Shown here: positions 10,768 through 20,246 of the stretch, in pieces
Layout: the number at the start of each line of letters is the position of its first letter
How positions within the stretch are numbered: the stretch's first letter is position 1
Assembly: GCF_007692655.1 (NCBI RefSeq)
Contig: NZ_REBQ01000192.1
Coordinates: forward strand, 1-64,000
Direction of reading: 5' to 3'
Source: Halomonas sp.
Lineage (GTDB): Bacteria > Pseudomonadota > Gammaproteobacteria > Pseudomonadales > Halomonadaceae
Length of the DNA stretch: 64,000 bases
Made by a program: the position numbers and the translations under genes
The notes under the pieces: model-generated
What the model was told of the DNA's origin: nothing
Database searches by the model: none
The model's input: only the letters and a program-made list of their open reading frames with translations

Positions 10768-11082
10768 ATGAAGCATGTCATTGATATAGACAGTCAAGCA
10801 GTCGTGTACATTCAGGAGAAAGGCGGAACGGTGACTGTTCGCCTTTCTCCCAGGCACGGCTGCTGCGGCGGAAGTGCCAATATCGTCGTCGCAGAAGCAG
10901 GCCATCCTAATGATCCAAAGCACTTACAACGCTACGTTCAAGATGGTATTACGCTCTACATTGCCCCAGAGCTCGCTAATGAAAACCTTCACATAGGGGT
11001 TGATGGTTGGTGGAAGTTGCGCCGGCTTTATGTAGACGGCCTACCCCTGCAGCCGGGGCACACGAATAGACAGAAGCGCTAA
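10768..11082 (+). CDS. HesB-like CC/Se-motif family protein (Cys form)
   Basis: MKHVIDIDSQAVVYIQEKGGTVTVRLSPRHGCCGGS...GITLYIAPELANENLHIGVDGWWKLRRLYVDGL; same fold-like pattern as HesB-like proteins whose CC position can be Sec in homologs. Confidence 0.7.
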   Translation: MKHVIDIDSQAVVYIQEKGGTVTVRLSPRHGCCGGSANIVVAEAGHPNDPKHLQRYVQDGITLYIAPELANENLHIGVDGWWKLRRLYVDGLPLQPGHTNRQKR

Positions 11083-12201
11083 ACACGCCACCAGCATCAA
11101 ACCTGAGGTTAGCCATAGCGCACCGGCCCCATGTCGTTCTATTAATAAACCAAACAGCAGCGGCGCAAAGGCCTGCATCGCCCTGGCCGGAGCGATAATT
11201 AGCCCCTGACGCTGGCCAAACCCTTTCGGGCCAAATAGCGCCAGTGGCAGCGTGCCGGAGGCTATCGTCATCATGCCGTTGCCCGCCCCATGCAGTAGCG
11301 CAAACCCTGCAGCAGGCATCCCTACGGTGGCCAGCAACGCAGCCCCTAAGGGGTGCAGCGTTGTGGCCACGCGGGCCGCCACCAGGGGGTGGAGCTGACG
11401 GAGCAGTGCAAACTCGCCCAGCCGTGCTGCCACTTGTGCGGGTCCAACGAGCGCTGCCGCAGCGACAGCAACCGAAAGCGATACGCCGGTTTCTTGTAAC
11501 AGCCTCGGAAGATGCGCAGCCATCGCCGTTGAGACAAACCAACCTGCGGCAAACACATAGGCTAATAGCACCATGGCAAGACGGGGCCGTTCGGGCGGCG
11601 GTGCAGACTTTTCGTCACTCTGTTGAGTAGTGCTGTCAGCGGCTTTCGGCAGAAGCGCATTCAGCGGCAGCCCAACAACGATATGCAACAGAGCCCAAAC
11701 GCCGCAAGTTGCCCGCCAACCCATTTCGCTTTCCAGCAAGGCCGTTAGCGGCCAGCCAATGGTGCTGGCAAAGCCCGCCAGTAGCGTTACCCCGGTAATT
11801 GACGAGCGCGCGCTTCGCCCTAATAGTCGCCCCAAGGTGGCAAAAGCTGCGTCGTACAGCCCCATTGCCATGCCTATGCCGGTGATCAGCCAGGCAAGCA
11901 TTAGGCTCAGCACTCCCTGGGAGAGCGCCATCGCCACTAGACCCAACGCCATCACAGCGTTGGAAGCCATCAGCACGCCTCGCCCACCTTGCCTATCGAT
12001 TAAACGGCCCACGCTAGGCCCCAGCGCTGCGGTGAGTAGTAAGGCAGCGGAAAACGCCGCAAATACCCAGCTGGGTGATAGCCCCAAGTCGCGGGCCATG
12101 GGCACCGCAAGAATAGCAGGTAGATAATAACTGGATGCCCAGGAAAGAGTTTGCGCGCTACCTAAGGTGAGCGTTAAACCAAACCTGGGCGAACGGATCA
12201 T
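11041..12201 (-). CDS. MFS transporter (possibly ArsK-like arsenite exporter; family assignment tentative)
   Basis: 12-TM MFS pattern; 4-bp overlap with arsJ on the same strand inside the arsenic island. Confidence 0.8.
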   Translation of the reverse strand: MIRSPRFGLTLTLGSAQTLSWASSYYLPAILAVPMARDLGLSPSWVFAAFSAALLLTAALGPSVGRLIDRQGGRGVLMASNAVMALGLVAMALSQGVLSLMLAWLITGIGMAMGLYDAAFATLGRLLGRSARSSITGVTLLAGFASTIGWPLTALLESEMGWRATCGVWALLHIVVGLPLNALLPKAADSTTQQSDEKSAPPPERPRLAMVLLAYVFAAGWFVSTAMAAHLPRLLQETGVSLSVAVAAAALVGPAQVAARLGEFALLRQLHPLVAARVATTLHPLGAALLATVGMPAAGFALLHGAGNGMMTIASGTLPLALFGPKGFGQRQGLIIAPARAMQAFAPLLFGLLIERHGAGALWLTSGLMLVACLALLSIRVPRLQG

Positions 12202-13448
12202 GCCACTTGCCTAGGCAGTGCCAGCGCCATCAATGAACTTGCTGCCACCAAGGCTGCCGACACCCACAGGCAGGCACTCAGCCCATAAGCCATATACAGC
12301 CAGCCTGAAAGTAGCGTCCCCACTAAACGCCCCATGGCATTGGCCATATAGTAAAACCCAACGTCCATGGAGACCCCATCGGCGCGGGCATAATGCACGA
12401 TCAAGTAGCTGTGCCAGCTGGAGTTGATGGCGAATAGCACGCCAAAGGCAAGCAGCCCAACGACTAACCAACCTACCTGCGCCAGGGGCAGCATCGCTAA
12501 TAGAATCGCCAGCAAGGCTAGTGCTGCAGCCCAGCCCGCGGTAAGGGCTTGCGCGTCGCCTTTAATCAATCGGGTTAACTTTGGCGCCTGGGTTTGCACG
12601 CCGCCATAGCCAATAATCCACACCGCCAACAGGCCGCCTACGGTCCAGTGGGTCCAGCCGTGCTGGTCGTATAAAAATACCGGCAACGCGACCACAAACC
12701 AGACGTCCCGCGCTGCAAACAGACAGAAGCGCGCCGCAGAAAGTACGTTAATCGCACGGGACTTTGAAAAGATTTCAGAAAACTTGGGCTTTACTTTCTG
12801 GCGGCCTAAGTCCGCCTTTAACCGCACCAGGGAGAGCAACAGCACCCCAGTTAACATCACGGCCATCACCAGCACGGCAGCTTTAAAGCCAATCAGTGTC
12901 AGCAATACGCCACCCACAAAAAAGCCCAGCCCTTTCAGTGCGTTCTTAGAGCCGGTTAGCATCGCCACCCAGCGGTACAGCGCACTATTGGCATTAGCGC
13001 TCTCTTTGGGCACCAGCACCTTAACGGCGCTTTTAGCGCTCATCTTATTCAGATCTTTGGCAATCCCCGACAGCGCCTGAGCGGCCATTACCCAGGCAAC
13101 GGTCAGCCAAGCGGCAGGCACCAGCAACATTGCTAGCGCCACAATCTGCAAGCCTAACCCAACGTTCATGGTGCGATTGAGACCCAGCCGCGCCCCTAGC
13201 CACCCCCCCACTAGGTTAGTTATTACCCCAAAGGCTTCATAAAATAGAAACAGCATGGCGATGGCCAACGGCGAATAGCCCAACTGATGAAAGTACATCA
13301 CCACCAGCATGCGCAGTGCGCCATCGGTTATCGTAAACGCCCAGTAGTTGCCGGTAATCAACATATACTGGCGAACTTCAAATGGTAGCGCTTTTACTTT
13401 CTCGCGCATTGTCATGAACGGCGAATCAGCCACGACCCACCTGCCCAC
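12198..13448 (-). CDS. arsJ: Organoarsenical (1-arseno-3-phosphoglycerate) efflux MFS transporter ArsJ
   Basis: [55 protein letters not shown] and [16 protein letters not shown]; adjacent to GAPDH. Start likely 13415. Confidence 0.94.
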   Translation of the reverse strand: MGRWVVADSPFMTMREKVKALPFEVRQYMLITGNYWAFTITDGALRMLVVMYFHQLGYSPLAIAMLFLFYEAFGVITNLVGGWLGARLGLNRTMNVGLGLQIVALAMLLVPAAWLTVAWVMAAQALSGIAKDLNKMSAKSAVKVLVPKESANANSALYRWVAMLTGSKNALKGLGFFVGGVLLTLIGFKAAVLVMAVMLTGVLLLSLVRLKADLGRQKVKPKFSEIFSKSRAINVLSAARFCLFAARDVWFVVALPVFLYDQHGWTHWTVGGLLAVWIIGYGGVQTQAPKLTRLIKGDAQALTAGWAAALALLAILLAMLPLAQVGWLVVGLLAFGVLFAINSSWHSYLIVHYARADGVSMDVGFYYMANAMGRLVGTLLSGWLYMAYGLSACLWVSAALVAASSLMALALPRQVA

Positions 13449-14466
13449 TGCCTACCATAAGGGCTAGTTCAGCGGTTCGGTTAGCGTAGCCCCATTCGTT
13501 GTCATACCAAGCGTACACTTTCAGTTGAGTGCCATTAACCACCATTGTCGACAGCGCATCAATAATTGAGCTGCGCGGATCGGTGCGGTAATCAATCGAC
13601 ACAAGCGGGCGCTCTTCATAGCCCAAAATTCCCGCAAGCGGGCCTTCTGCCGCTGCTTTTAACGCTTGATTGACTTCATCTACGGTCACTTCCCGCTCCA
13701 GCTCAAACACCATATCGGTAAGCGAGGCATTGGCCAGCGGCACTCGAATTGCGTGGCCGTTTAGCTTGCCTTCCAGCTCAGGAAAAATGGCGGTAATCGC
13801 TTTCGCAGAACCGGTGGTAGTGGGTATTAAGCTCATCCCACAGGCACGAGCACGGCGCAGATCTTTATGCGGTGCGTCTAGAATCGTTTGGGTGTTGGTG
13901 ATGTCATGTACCGTGGTCATTGAGCCATGCCGGATACCAAAGGTTTCCTGAATGACTTTGACCACTGGAGCCAAACAGTTGGTCGTGCAACTGGCAGCAG
14001 TCACGATTTTATGCGTAGCAGGGTCGTAAAGGTGATCGTTTACCCCAACTACTACATTCAGAACGCTGGGCTCTTTTAACGGCGCACTAACGACTACGCG
14101 GCTGACGCCTTGGTCCAGGTAGGCTTTTAGCTTTTCTATCGTTTTCATTTTACCTGAGCATTCAATTACCACATCGCAGCTAGACCAATCGCTTTCGATG
14201 ATGTCTTTATTGGCACTAAACGCAACGGACCGGCTATCAAGCATTATTGTATCGTCGGAGATAGTAACTCCTTTGCCCGGCGACCAATGACCGTGTACCG
14301 AATCAAATTCTAGTAAGTGGGCGAAGGTCGCTGCATCGCCGCCGGGGTCATTAATACGAACAAGCTCTACATTACCTGCTTCTATTTCCTTCCACAGACT
14401 GCGCAGTGCCAATCGCCCAATACGACCAAAACCATTGATCCCAATTCGTAGTGCCATCTTCGCCAC
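13426..14466 (-). CDS. ArsJ-associated glyceraldehyde-3-phosphate dehydrogenase
   Basis: [30 protein letters not shown] active-site Cys; directly precedes arsJ. Confidence 0.95.
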   Translation of the reverse strand: MAKMALRIGINGFGRIGRLALRSLWKEIEAGNVELVRINDPGGDAATFAHLLEFDSVHGHWSPGKGVTISDDTIMLDSRSVAFSANKDIIESDWSSCDVVIECSGKMKTIEKLKAYLDQGVSRVVVSAPLKEPSVLNVVVGVNDHLYDPATHKIVTAASCTTNCLAPVVKVIQETFGIRHGSMTTVHDITNTQTILDAPHKDLRRARACGMSLIPTTTGSAKAITAIFPELEGKLNGHAIRVPLANASLTDMVFELEREVTVDEVNQALKAAAEGPLAGILGYEERPLVSIDYRTDPRSSIIDALSTMVVNGTQLKVYAWYDNEWGYANRTAELALMVGSGQVGRG

Positions 14467-14483
14467 CCCTCTACGGATTTATC

Positions 14484-14503
14484 ATATATGAAAAATCATA
14501 TAC
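14484..14503. promoter_or_regulatory. Candidate arsenic-regulon operator upstream of gapdh-arsJ
   Basis: ATATATG-AAAAAT-CATATAC, near-perfect match to the element at 8199-8218; lies between a TTGACC (-35-like on -) and the gapdh start. Confidence 0.7.
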
Positions 14504-14507
14504 GCAA

Positions 14508-14559
14508 GGTCAAAAAAAGGTTTCAATGCACTGGAGACGCTCCTGTATGTCTCCAGTGC
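14508..14559 (-). terminator. Terminator of the pst operon
   Basis: 11-bp stem GCACTGGAGAC/GTCTCCAGTGC followed on minus strand by a TTTTTTT tract. Confidence 0.7.
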
Positions 14560-14655
14560 TTTACTACCTAATCAGTTCTTACAAGCTAATGCTTTTATAT
14601 AGGCGCTTACAGATAAGTCCTATCAAATTTGCCGCTGGCTGTTTATCGTCACAGC

Positions 14656-15495
14656 TTAACCGAAACGCCCGGTGATATAATCGTGGGTCCGCTGGTTGTG
14701 CGGATTAGTAAAAATAGCATCTGTACTATTAACCTCTATGAGATCGCCCATATGGAAAAATGCTGTGCGATCAGCAACCCGGGCAGCCTGTTGCATATTG
14801 TGCGTCACCATGACGATGGTATAGCTCTCGCTTAGCTCGTCTATTAACTGCTCAATTTTACCCGTTGCAATGGGGTCCAGTGCCGAGCAAGGCTCATCCA
14901 TCAAAATGATATCTGGACTTACCGCAATGGTCCTGGCGATGCATAGGCGCTGCTGCTGTCCACCAGAAAGCCCTGTACCCGGTTGATCCAAACGATCTTT
15001 CACCTCTTCCCATAGCCCTGCACGGCGTAAGCTGCTCTCCACAATGTCGTCTAGCTCAGCTTTTCGCTTGGCCAAACCATGGAGGCGCGGCCCATAGGCA
15101 ATGTTCTCGTAGATCGATTTAGGGAAAGGGTTAGGTTTCTGGAACACAATACCTACCTGGGCACGTAACAAAACTACGTCACGATCTGGTGCGTAAATAT
15201 CCTTTTGATCTAACGTGATCTGCCCTTCAACACGGCATATATCGATGGTGTCATTCATTCGATTCAAACAGCGTAAAAATGTGGACTTACCGCAACCTGA
15301 AGGACCGATAAATGCCAGCACCTCGTTTTCATAAATATCGATGTCGATACCATTAATCGCCTGAGCATCGCCATAAAAGACTTTGACATCTTTAGCACTC
15401 ATCTTAACGTTGCCGGTCGATTTACTTTTGCGGCTCTCACCGCCACCAACACTCACCATAGAGGAAGGCATATTAGGCTGTGCAGAAGTATTCAC
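14656..15495 (-). CDS. pstB: Phosphate ABC transporter ATP-binding protein PstB
   Basis: Walker [44 protein letters not shown]. Confidence 0.97.
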   Translation of the reverse strand: MNTSAQPNMPSSMVSVGGGESRKSKSTGNVKMSAKDVKVFYGDAQAINGIDIDIYENEVLAFIGPSGCGKSTFLRCLNRMNDTIDICRVEGQITLDQKDIYAPDRDVVLLRAQVGIVFQKPNPFPKSIYENIAYGPRLHGLAKRKAELDDIVESSLRRAGLWEEVKDRLDQPGTGLSGGQQQRLCIARTIAVSPDIILMDEPCSALDPIATGKIEQLIDELSESYTIVMVTHNMQQAARVADRTAFFHMGDLIEVNSTDAIFTNPHNQRTHDYITGRFG

Positions 15496-16854
15496 TTACC
15501 ACCTCGTCTCGAATTTTTTACGCAACCAGATTGCTAATGCGTTCAAGCTCAGCATTAACGCTAACAGCACAATGATGGCTGCTGATGTACGTGCCTCGAA
15601 GAAATTACGTAGCTCGTTACCTTGCCAGAGATATATTTGCACTGGCAGCGCGGCAGATTGCTCAAACGGCGTACTGGGCACGTTCGCGACAAAAGCATTC
15701 ATACCTATCAACAGCAGTGGTGCCGTTTCGCCTAACGCCTGAGCAACACCAAGAATCGATCCCGTTAAAATACCTGGCAGAGCAATAGGCAACACATGAT
15801 GAAATACCGTTTGCACCTTCGATGCACCAATCCCTAACGCTGCTTGACGGATTGAAGCAGGAATTGAGCGAAGCGAAGCGCGTGTTGCAATAATAATCGT
15901 GGGTAGGGTCATTAGTGTTAGCACCAAGCCACCGACTATAGGCGCCGAAAGCGGCAACCCCAAGTAGCCAATAAAAATCGATGCCCCTAATAAACCAAAG
16001 ACAATAGACGGGACAGCCGCTAAGTTATTGATATTAATTTCAATAATATCCGTTAAGCGGTTCTTGGGAGCAAACTCTTCTAAATAAACTGCACTGGCGA
16101 CACCCAGAGGCACCGACAGCATGATAACGATGATCATCATGAAAAGTGAGCCCATGAATGCACCCGCAAGACCCGCAGATGCCGGAGAGCTACGAGAATC
16201 CATATTTAAAAACAGTGCTGTACTGAATGCGTTACGAATAATCCCTTCATCGTAAAGCTGGTCAGCCCAAGCTCGCGTTTGAGCACTCAACTGTTGCCGT
16301 GCATCTGCCAGATCTCGATTTATGTTGCCTTTGATCCATACATCGACATTAGCACTGGCTAACATTTTTACCTCAACCGTTTGGCCAAGCACTGATGGGT
16401 CGTCCATAAACTTATTGCGCAGTGTAAAGCGCTCATTCGAAGCAAGTAGCGCGCGTAGATCTCTTAGTTGGCTTGGCTCGATATCCTCATCAAGCTTATC
16501 TTCTAACGCCCTATCAATTAAGGACTGCCAATTCACCAGCCCTGCCTGCGTTTGCCAAGCAGAAAAACGCTCGTTAAATTCCGACTGGCTTTCACCACTT
16601 GCCCGTTCAGGCTTTTCCTCAAGCTGAATAACTTCCGGGTCAAAATAGAGATCCATAAAAAAAGTTGCTTGCCAAAATGCAGGCACACCCCGCATTAAGA
16701 TACTAACAAACAAAATGGCTACTAAGGTCATGCCCGTCATCACCGCTGCTAAACCTAAGCGGCGAAAGCGATTTTCTTTACGGTGCCGTTTCGCCAGCGA
16801 TTTTTCAATCGTCATAAGTCGATGCTGGCGACGCTGTTCAATTGTCATAGACAT
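15496..16854 (-). CDS. pstA: Phosphate ABC transporter permease PstA (long form)
   Basis: AVYLEEFAPKNRLTDIIEININNLAAVPSIVFGLLG motif; 452 aa with extended N-terminal region. Confidence 0.94.
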   Translation of the reverse strand: MSMTIEQRRQHRLMTIEKSLAKRHRKENRFRRLGLAAVMTGMTLVAILFVSILMRGVPAFWQATFFMDLYFDPEVIQLEEKPERASGESQSEFNERFSAWQTQAGLVNWQSLIDRALEDKLDEDIEPSQLRDLRALLASNERFTLRNKFMDDPSVLGQTVEVKMLASANVDVWIKGNINRDLADARQQLSAQTRAWADQLYDEGIIRNAFSTALFLNMDSRSSPASAGLAGAFMGSLFMMIIVIMLSVPLGVASAVYLEEFAPKNRLTDIIEININNLAAVPSIVFGLLGASIFIGYLGLPLSAPIVGGLVLTLMTLPTIIIATRASLRSIPASIRQAALGIGASKVQTVFHHVLPIALPGILTGSILGVAQALGETAPLLLIGMNAFVANVPSTPFEQSAALPVQIYLWQGNELRNFFEARTSAAIIVLLALMLSLNALAIWLRKKFETRW

Positions 16855-16860
16855 AGTCGC

Positions 16861-18240
16861 TTACTCGTATTGCTGGCGGAATTTACGCACTACAACTAGT
16901 GCGATGACGTTTAGCCCTAGCGTAATCACAAATAAGGTAAGGCCTAGTGCGAATGCCACTAACGATTGCGGACTTGCAAAGTCCATATCACCGGTCAATT
17001 GGTTAACAATAGTTACGGTAATCGTTGACACCGCTTCAAAGGGATTAGCATGCAGTACGGGGTTATTGCCTGCGGCTAGCACCACAATCATGGTTTCTCC
17101 AATTGCGCGGCTTGCGGCTAATAGAAAGGCCCCCACTATGCCTGGCAATGCTGCGGGCAAAACAACCTGACGAATCGTTTCTGATTTAGTAGCACCTAAT
17201 CCTAATGCGCCGTCGCGTAACGATTTAGGCACCTGAGTAATAATGTCGTCAGAAAGCGAGGAGACAAATGGAATAATCATAATGCCCATTACCAGCCCCG
17301 CGGTTAGAGCACTGGTAGTGCGAATATTAATACCAATCAGATCGCCAAAGCTGGATAAGAAAGGACCAATGACGATTAGGGCAAAAAAGCCATAAACAAT
17401 GGTCGGGATGCCAGCCAATATTTCGATAATGGGTTTAGCTACGTTACGCAACCAAGGCGGCGCATACTCAGCCATATATATCGCAGTCATCAGCCCAACG
17501 GGAATAGCGATCAGCAGCGCAATGGCGCTAACCATCATGGTGCCCCAGAGCAACGGTAATAACCCGAACTCGCCCTGCGCATCAGTTCCGGACGTGCTAA
17601 AACGAGGGTTCCAAGTAGTACCAAGAAAAAATTCTGCTGGGCTTATGAAGGTGAAAAACTTAAGCGTTTCACCCAACATCGACAGCACAATACCCACCGT
17701 GGTGAAAATCGCGATGCCAGAACTAGCCGCTAATGCAATAGTGATAACAAGTTCTACTTGATTACGTGCACGCCAATGTGGCGAGATGTTGCGACGCGCA
17801 TAGACCAGCCCCGCAACAGCGAAGACAGCCATTAGGGCCACTAAACTTAAGTTCTCAAATGTTTGCAGCCTCGCCATATGCGCTGCTGCCGCCAACTCTT
17901 CAGATGAACCACCGCCAGACACACTTCGTTCATTCGCTAGCGCAGTCACTCGACGTAAAAACGTCGCTAACTCGCGATCACTCATTCCAGCTACCAAGTC
18001 AGCTGGTAGCTGTTGAATGACCAGCATGTCAATCAATTGAGGGGCTAAAAAAGACCACAATAAAAATAACGCTAGTGCGGGCAGCCCGCACCACAACGCC
18101 ACCAGCGCTCCGTAATAGCCGGGGCGCGAATGCATCCTTACATCGTGCTCTGCCGCAACCGCACGACTGCGAGTCAAACCCAAGTGATATGCAAGGGCCA
18201 TGATCATCAGCAGTGTGGCTATCAAGGCAAGGTTCGTCAT
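16861..18240 (-). CDS. pstC: Phosphate ABC transporter permease PstC
   Basis: IYMAEYAPPWLRNVAKPIIEILAGIPTIVYGFFAL motif. Confidence 0.94.
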   Translation of the reverse strand: MTNLALIATLLMIMALAYHLGLTRSRAVAAEHDVRMHSRPGYYGALVALWCGLPALALFLLWSFLAPQLIDMLVIQQLPADLVAGMSDRELATFLRRVTALANERSVSGGGSSEELAAAAHMARLQTFENLSLVALMAVFAVAGLVYARRNISPHWRARNQVELVITIALAASSGIAIFTTVGIVLSMLGETLKFFTFISPAEFFLGTTWNPRFSTSGTDAQGEFGLLPLLWGTMMVSAIALLIAIPVGLMTAIYMAEYAPPWLRNVAKPIIEILAGIPTIVYGFFALIVIGPFLSSFGDLIGINIRTTSALTAGLVMGIMIIPFVSSLSDDIITQVPKSLRDGALGLGATKSETIRQVVLPAALPGIVGAFLLAASRAIGETMIVVLAAGNNPVLHANPFEAVSTITVTIVNQLTGDMDFASPQSLVAFALGLTLFVITLGLNVIALVVVRKFRQQYE

Positions 18241-18272
18241 TATCTCTCCGCCTTTGATTACCTACGTTTAAA

Positions 18273-18299
18273 CGCCGGCATCAAGTTCTGATGCCGGCG
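18273..18299. other. Hairpin between pstS and pstC
   Basis: Perfect 11-bp stem CGCCGGCATCA/TGATGCCGGCG with 5-nt loop; only a short T run after. Confidence 0.75.
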
Positions 18300-18348
18300 C
18301 AGTAGCAGCCCTATTCAATGTTATGGGACTGCGCAAGCAGCACCACGC

Positions 18349-19368
18349 TTATTCGGCAGGGCTTACAACGGTACGTGCCTGGAATTGCTCAAGTGCATCA
18401 GCGCGCTCTTCTTCATCCATTGGAATCAGACCAGCATCTTCCAGCGGGCTGCCAAAGCCAGAAACCATATCGTTCAGGAAAAACTCGGTGTATTCAGCAA
18501 GGCCAGGAATCACGTCTAGGTGCTCGCCTTTCACGTAGAAAAACAGCGGACGAGAAACCGGATATTCACCGGAACCAATTGTTTCCAGGCTTGGCTCTAC
18601 GCCATCAACAGTGGCAACTTGTAGACGGTCACGGTTTTGGTCGTAAAAGCTCAAACCAAACACACCTACTGCATCAGCCTGCGCATCCAAACGAGCTAGT
18701 GTTTCAGTGTAGTCACCAGCAATTTCAACTATACGGCCATCGCCACGCAGGTTGTTACAGGCATCGCCTTCGACTTCAGCAACACTTTCACAACCAATGT
18801 GGATTACTTTCTCTTCGAAGACTTCACGAGTACCGTGGTTCGAGGCAGGAATTACCAGCACGATCTCTTGGTCAGGCAGGCTACTGTCAACGTCTGACCA
18901 GCGGTTGTAGGGGTTATCAACCAACTCACCATCTACAGTTACTTGTGCAGCGGCGGCTTTGAACACGTGTTCAGGCGTCAGTTCGAATTCAGCACGGTCA
19001 ATGCGTGAGGCGAAAACAATGCCGTCATAGCCGAACATTACTTCGAGAATGTCATTCACGCCATTTTCGTTACAGTTGGCAACTTCGCCGCTGCGAATAG
19101 CGCGTGAAGAGTTGGCGATATCGATAGTGTTCTCACCAACGCCCTGGCAGAACTGACGCAAACCGCCGCCTGAACCACCGGAGCCAACAACGGGAGTATT
19201 AAACTGAGAGTAGGTGTTGCCGAATTCTTCTGCGACGATACTGGCGAACGGTAAAACAGTAGAAGAACCCGCGATTTGTACCGTTTCACGAGCCATTGAG
19301 GCTGTTGAAACACCGGCTGCCAGGGCGGCTACTACTGCAACACCTAAAGTATGCTTTGTTACGTTCAT
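18349..19368 (-). CDS. pstS: Phosphate-binding protein PstS family
   Basis: Signal peptide, IAGSSTVLPFASIVAEEF, VVGSGGSGGGLRQFCQG. Confidence 0.93.
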   Translation of the reverse strand: MNVTKHTLGVAVVAALAAGVSTASMARETVQIAGSSTVLPFASIVAEEFGNTYSQFNTPVVGSGGSGGGLRQFCQGVGENTIDIANSSRAIRSGEVANCNENGVNDILEVMFGYDGIVFASRIDRAEFELTPEHVFKAAAAQVTVDGELVDNPYNRWSDVDSSLPDQEIVLVIPASNHGTREVFEEKVIHIGCESVAEVEGDACNNLRGDGRIVEIAGDYTETLARLDAQADAVGVFGLSFYDQNRDRLQVATVDGVEPSLETIGSGEYPVSRPLFFYVKGEHLDVIPGLAEYTEFFLNDMVSGFGSPLEDAGLIPMDEEERADALEQFQARTVVSPAE

Positions 19369-19465
19369 CGTCGTGTTCCCCTATGGTTTGATATCCGGTT
19401 AGCAAGCGCATCCCGGTAGAGTTGGCCTGCTTGGCCTTTCACAACGAGAAGTCTGCACACTTTCG

Positions 19466-19483
19466 ATTGCAGAAATATGACAG
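19466..19483 (-). promoter_or_regulatory. Pho box (PhoB-binding site) upstream of pstS
   Basis: Minus strand CTGTCATATTTCTGCAAT, matching the CTGTCAT-N4-CTGTCAT-type consensus with a full first half-site. Confidence 0.75.
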
Positions 19484-19514
19484 CGCAACTTTCTTTGTAT
19501 TATTTTTAGAGGCA

Positions 19515-20246
19515 CTAAAGCAGAAGGCCAAGCGCCGCTAATGTACACAGCGCCAGTGACGCCCCTTGCAGAAAACGCCGATCCATTCGATGGGCAATGG
19601 CATCCGCCAACGCATTACCGATTAACACGGCCGGCAGTAAGGTAAGCGCAACCTGAAAGTGCCATAGCTGAATTTGCTTAGCTAAGGCGAGGGTGATCAG
19701 CGTCAGCATTGACGTTAAAATAAAAAATGCCGCTAAATTACCCCGCACACGGTCGGCCGGTAAGCCGTGCATGAGCAGTACGATGGGTGGGCCGCCAATG
19801 GCAGCAACGGTACCAAAGATGCCGGATAGAATGCCCGCGCCAAACAGCGTTAGCCGATTTACCGGCAGTTGAAAACGGCACAGGGTGACTAACACAGCAA
19901 ATAGCACGATCACCGCAATCAGCTTTTCCAACACAAACATGGGCGCCGCGAGCAGCAACCAAATACCCAAAGCGTTGCCAGGCAAGCGCCCTACTAGCGC
20001 CATGCCGATTGAATCCAGGCGTACTTCATGCCAGTAGTGACGCACCATCATCAAAGACACTGTAAAACCAAACAGCACCAGAATGACCGGCACTAAACGC
20101 GGTTCAAGCATCAGCAGTAGCGGCGCGCCAATAACAGCCAAACCAAAGCCTGTGGCACGCTGTACAAAAGCGCCTAGCATGAGCACCGCCGCACAGCCTA
20201 ACCAAGTATTTAGCGGTAAGTTGATCCAGGTGAGCATGCTATCCAT
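19515..20246 (-). CDS. TauE/SafE family sulfite exporter-like permease
   Basis: Multi-TM ORF with GFGLAVIGAPLLLMLEPRLVPVILVL and GTVAAIGGPPIVLLM motifs. Confidence 0.88.
   Translation of the reverse strand: MDSMLTWINLPLNTWLGCAAVLMLGAFVQRATGFGLAVIGAPLLLMLEPRLVPVILVLFGFTVSLMMVRHYWHEVRLDSIGMALVGRLPGNALGIWLLLAAPMFVLEKLIAVIVLFAVLVTLCRFQLPVNRLTLFGAGILSGIFGTVAAIGGPPIVLLMHGLPADRVRGNLAAFFILTSMLTLITLALAKQIQLWHFQVALTLLPAVLIGNALADAIAHRMDRRFLQGASLALCTLAALGLLL

Noticed and set aside
10850-10890. Functional selenocysteine insertion (SECIS) in the CC-motif gene
   Set aside because: The motif codons are TGC TGC with no in-frame TGA, and the strong stem lies upstream rather than downstream of the site.
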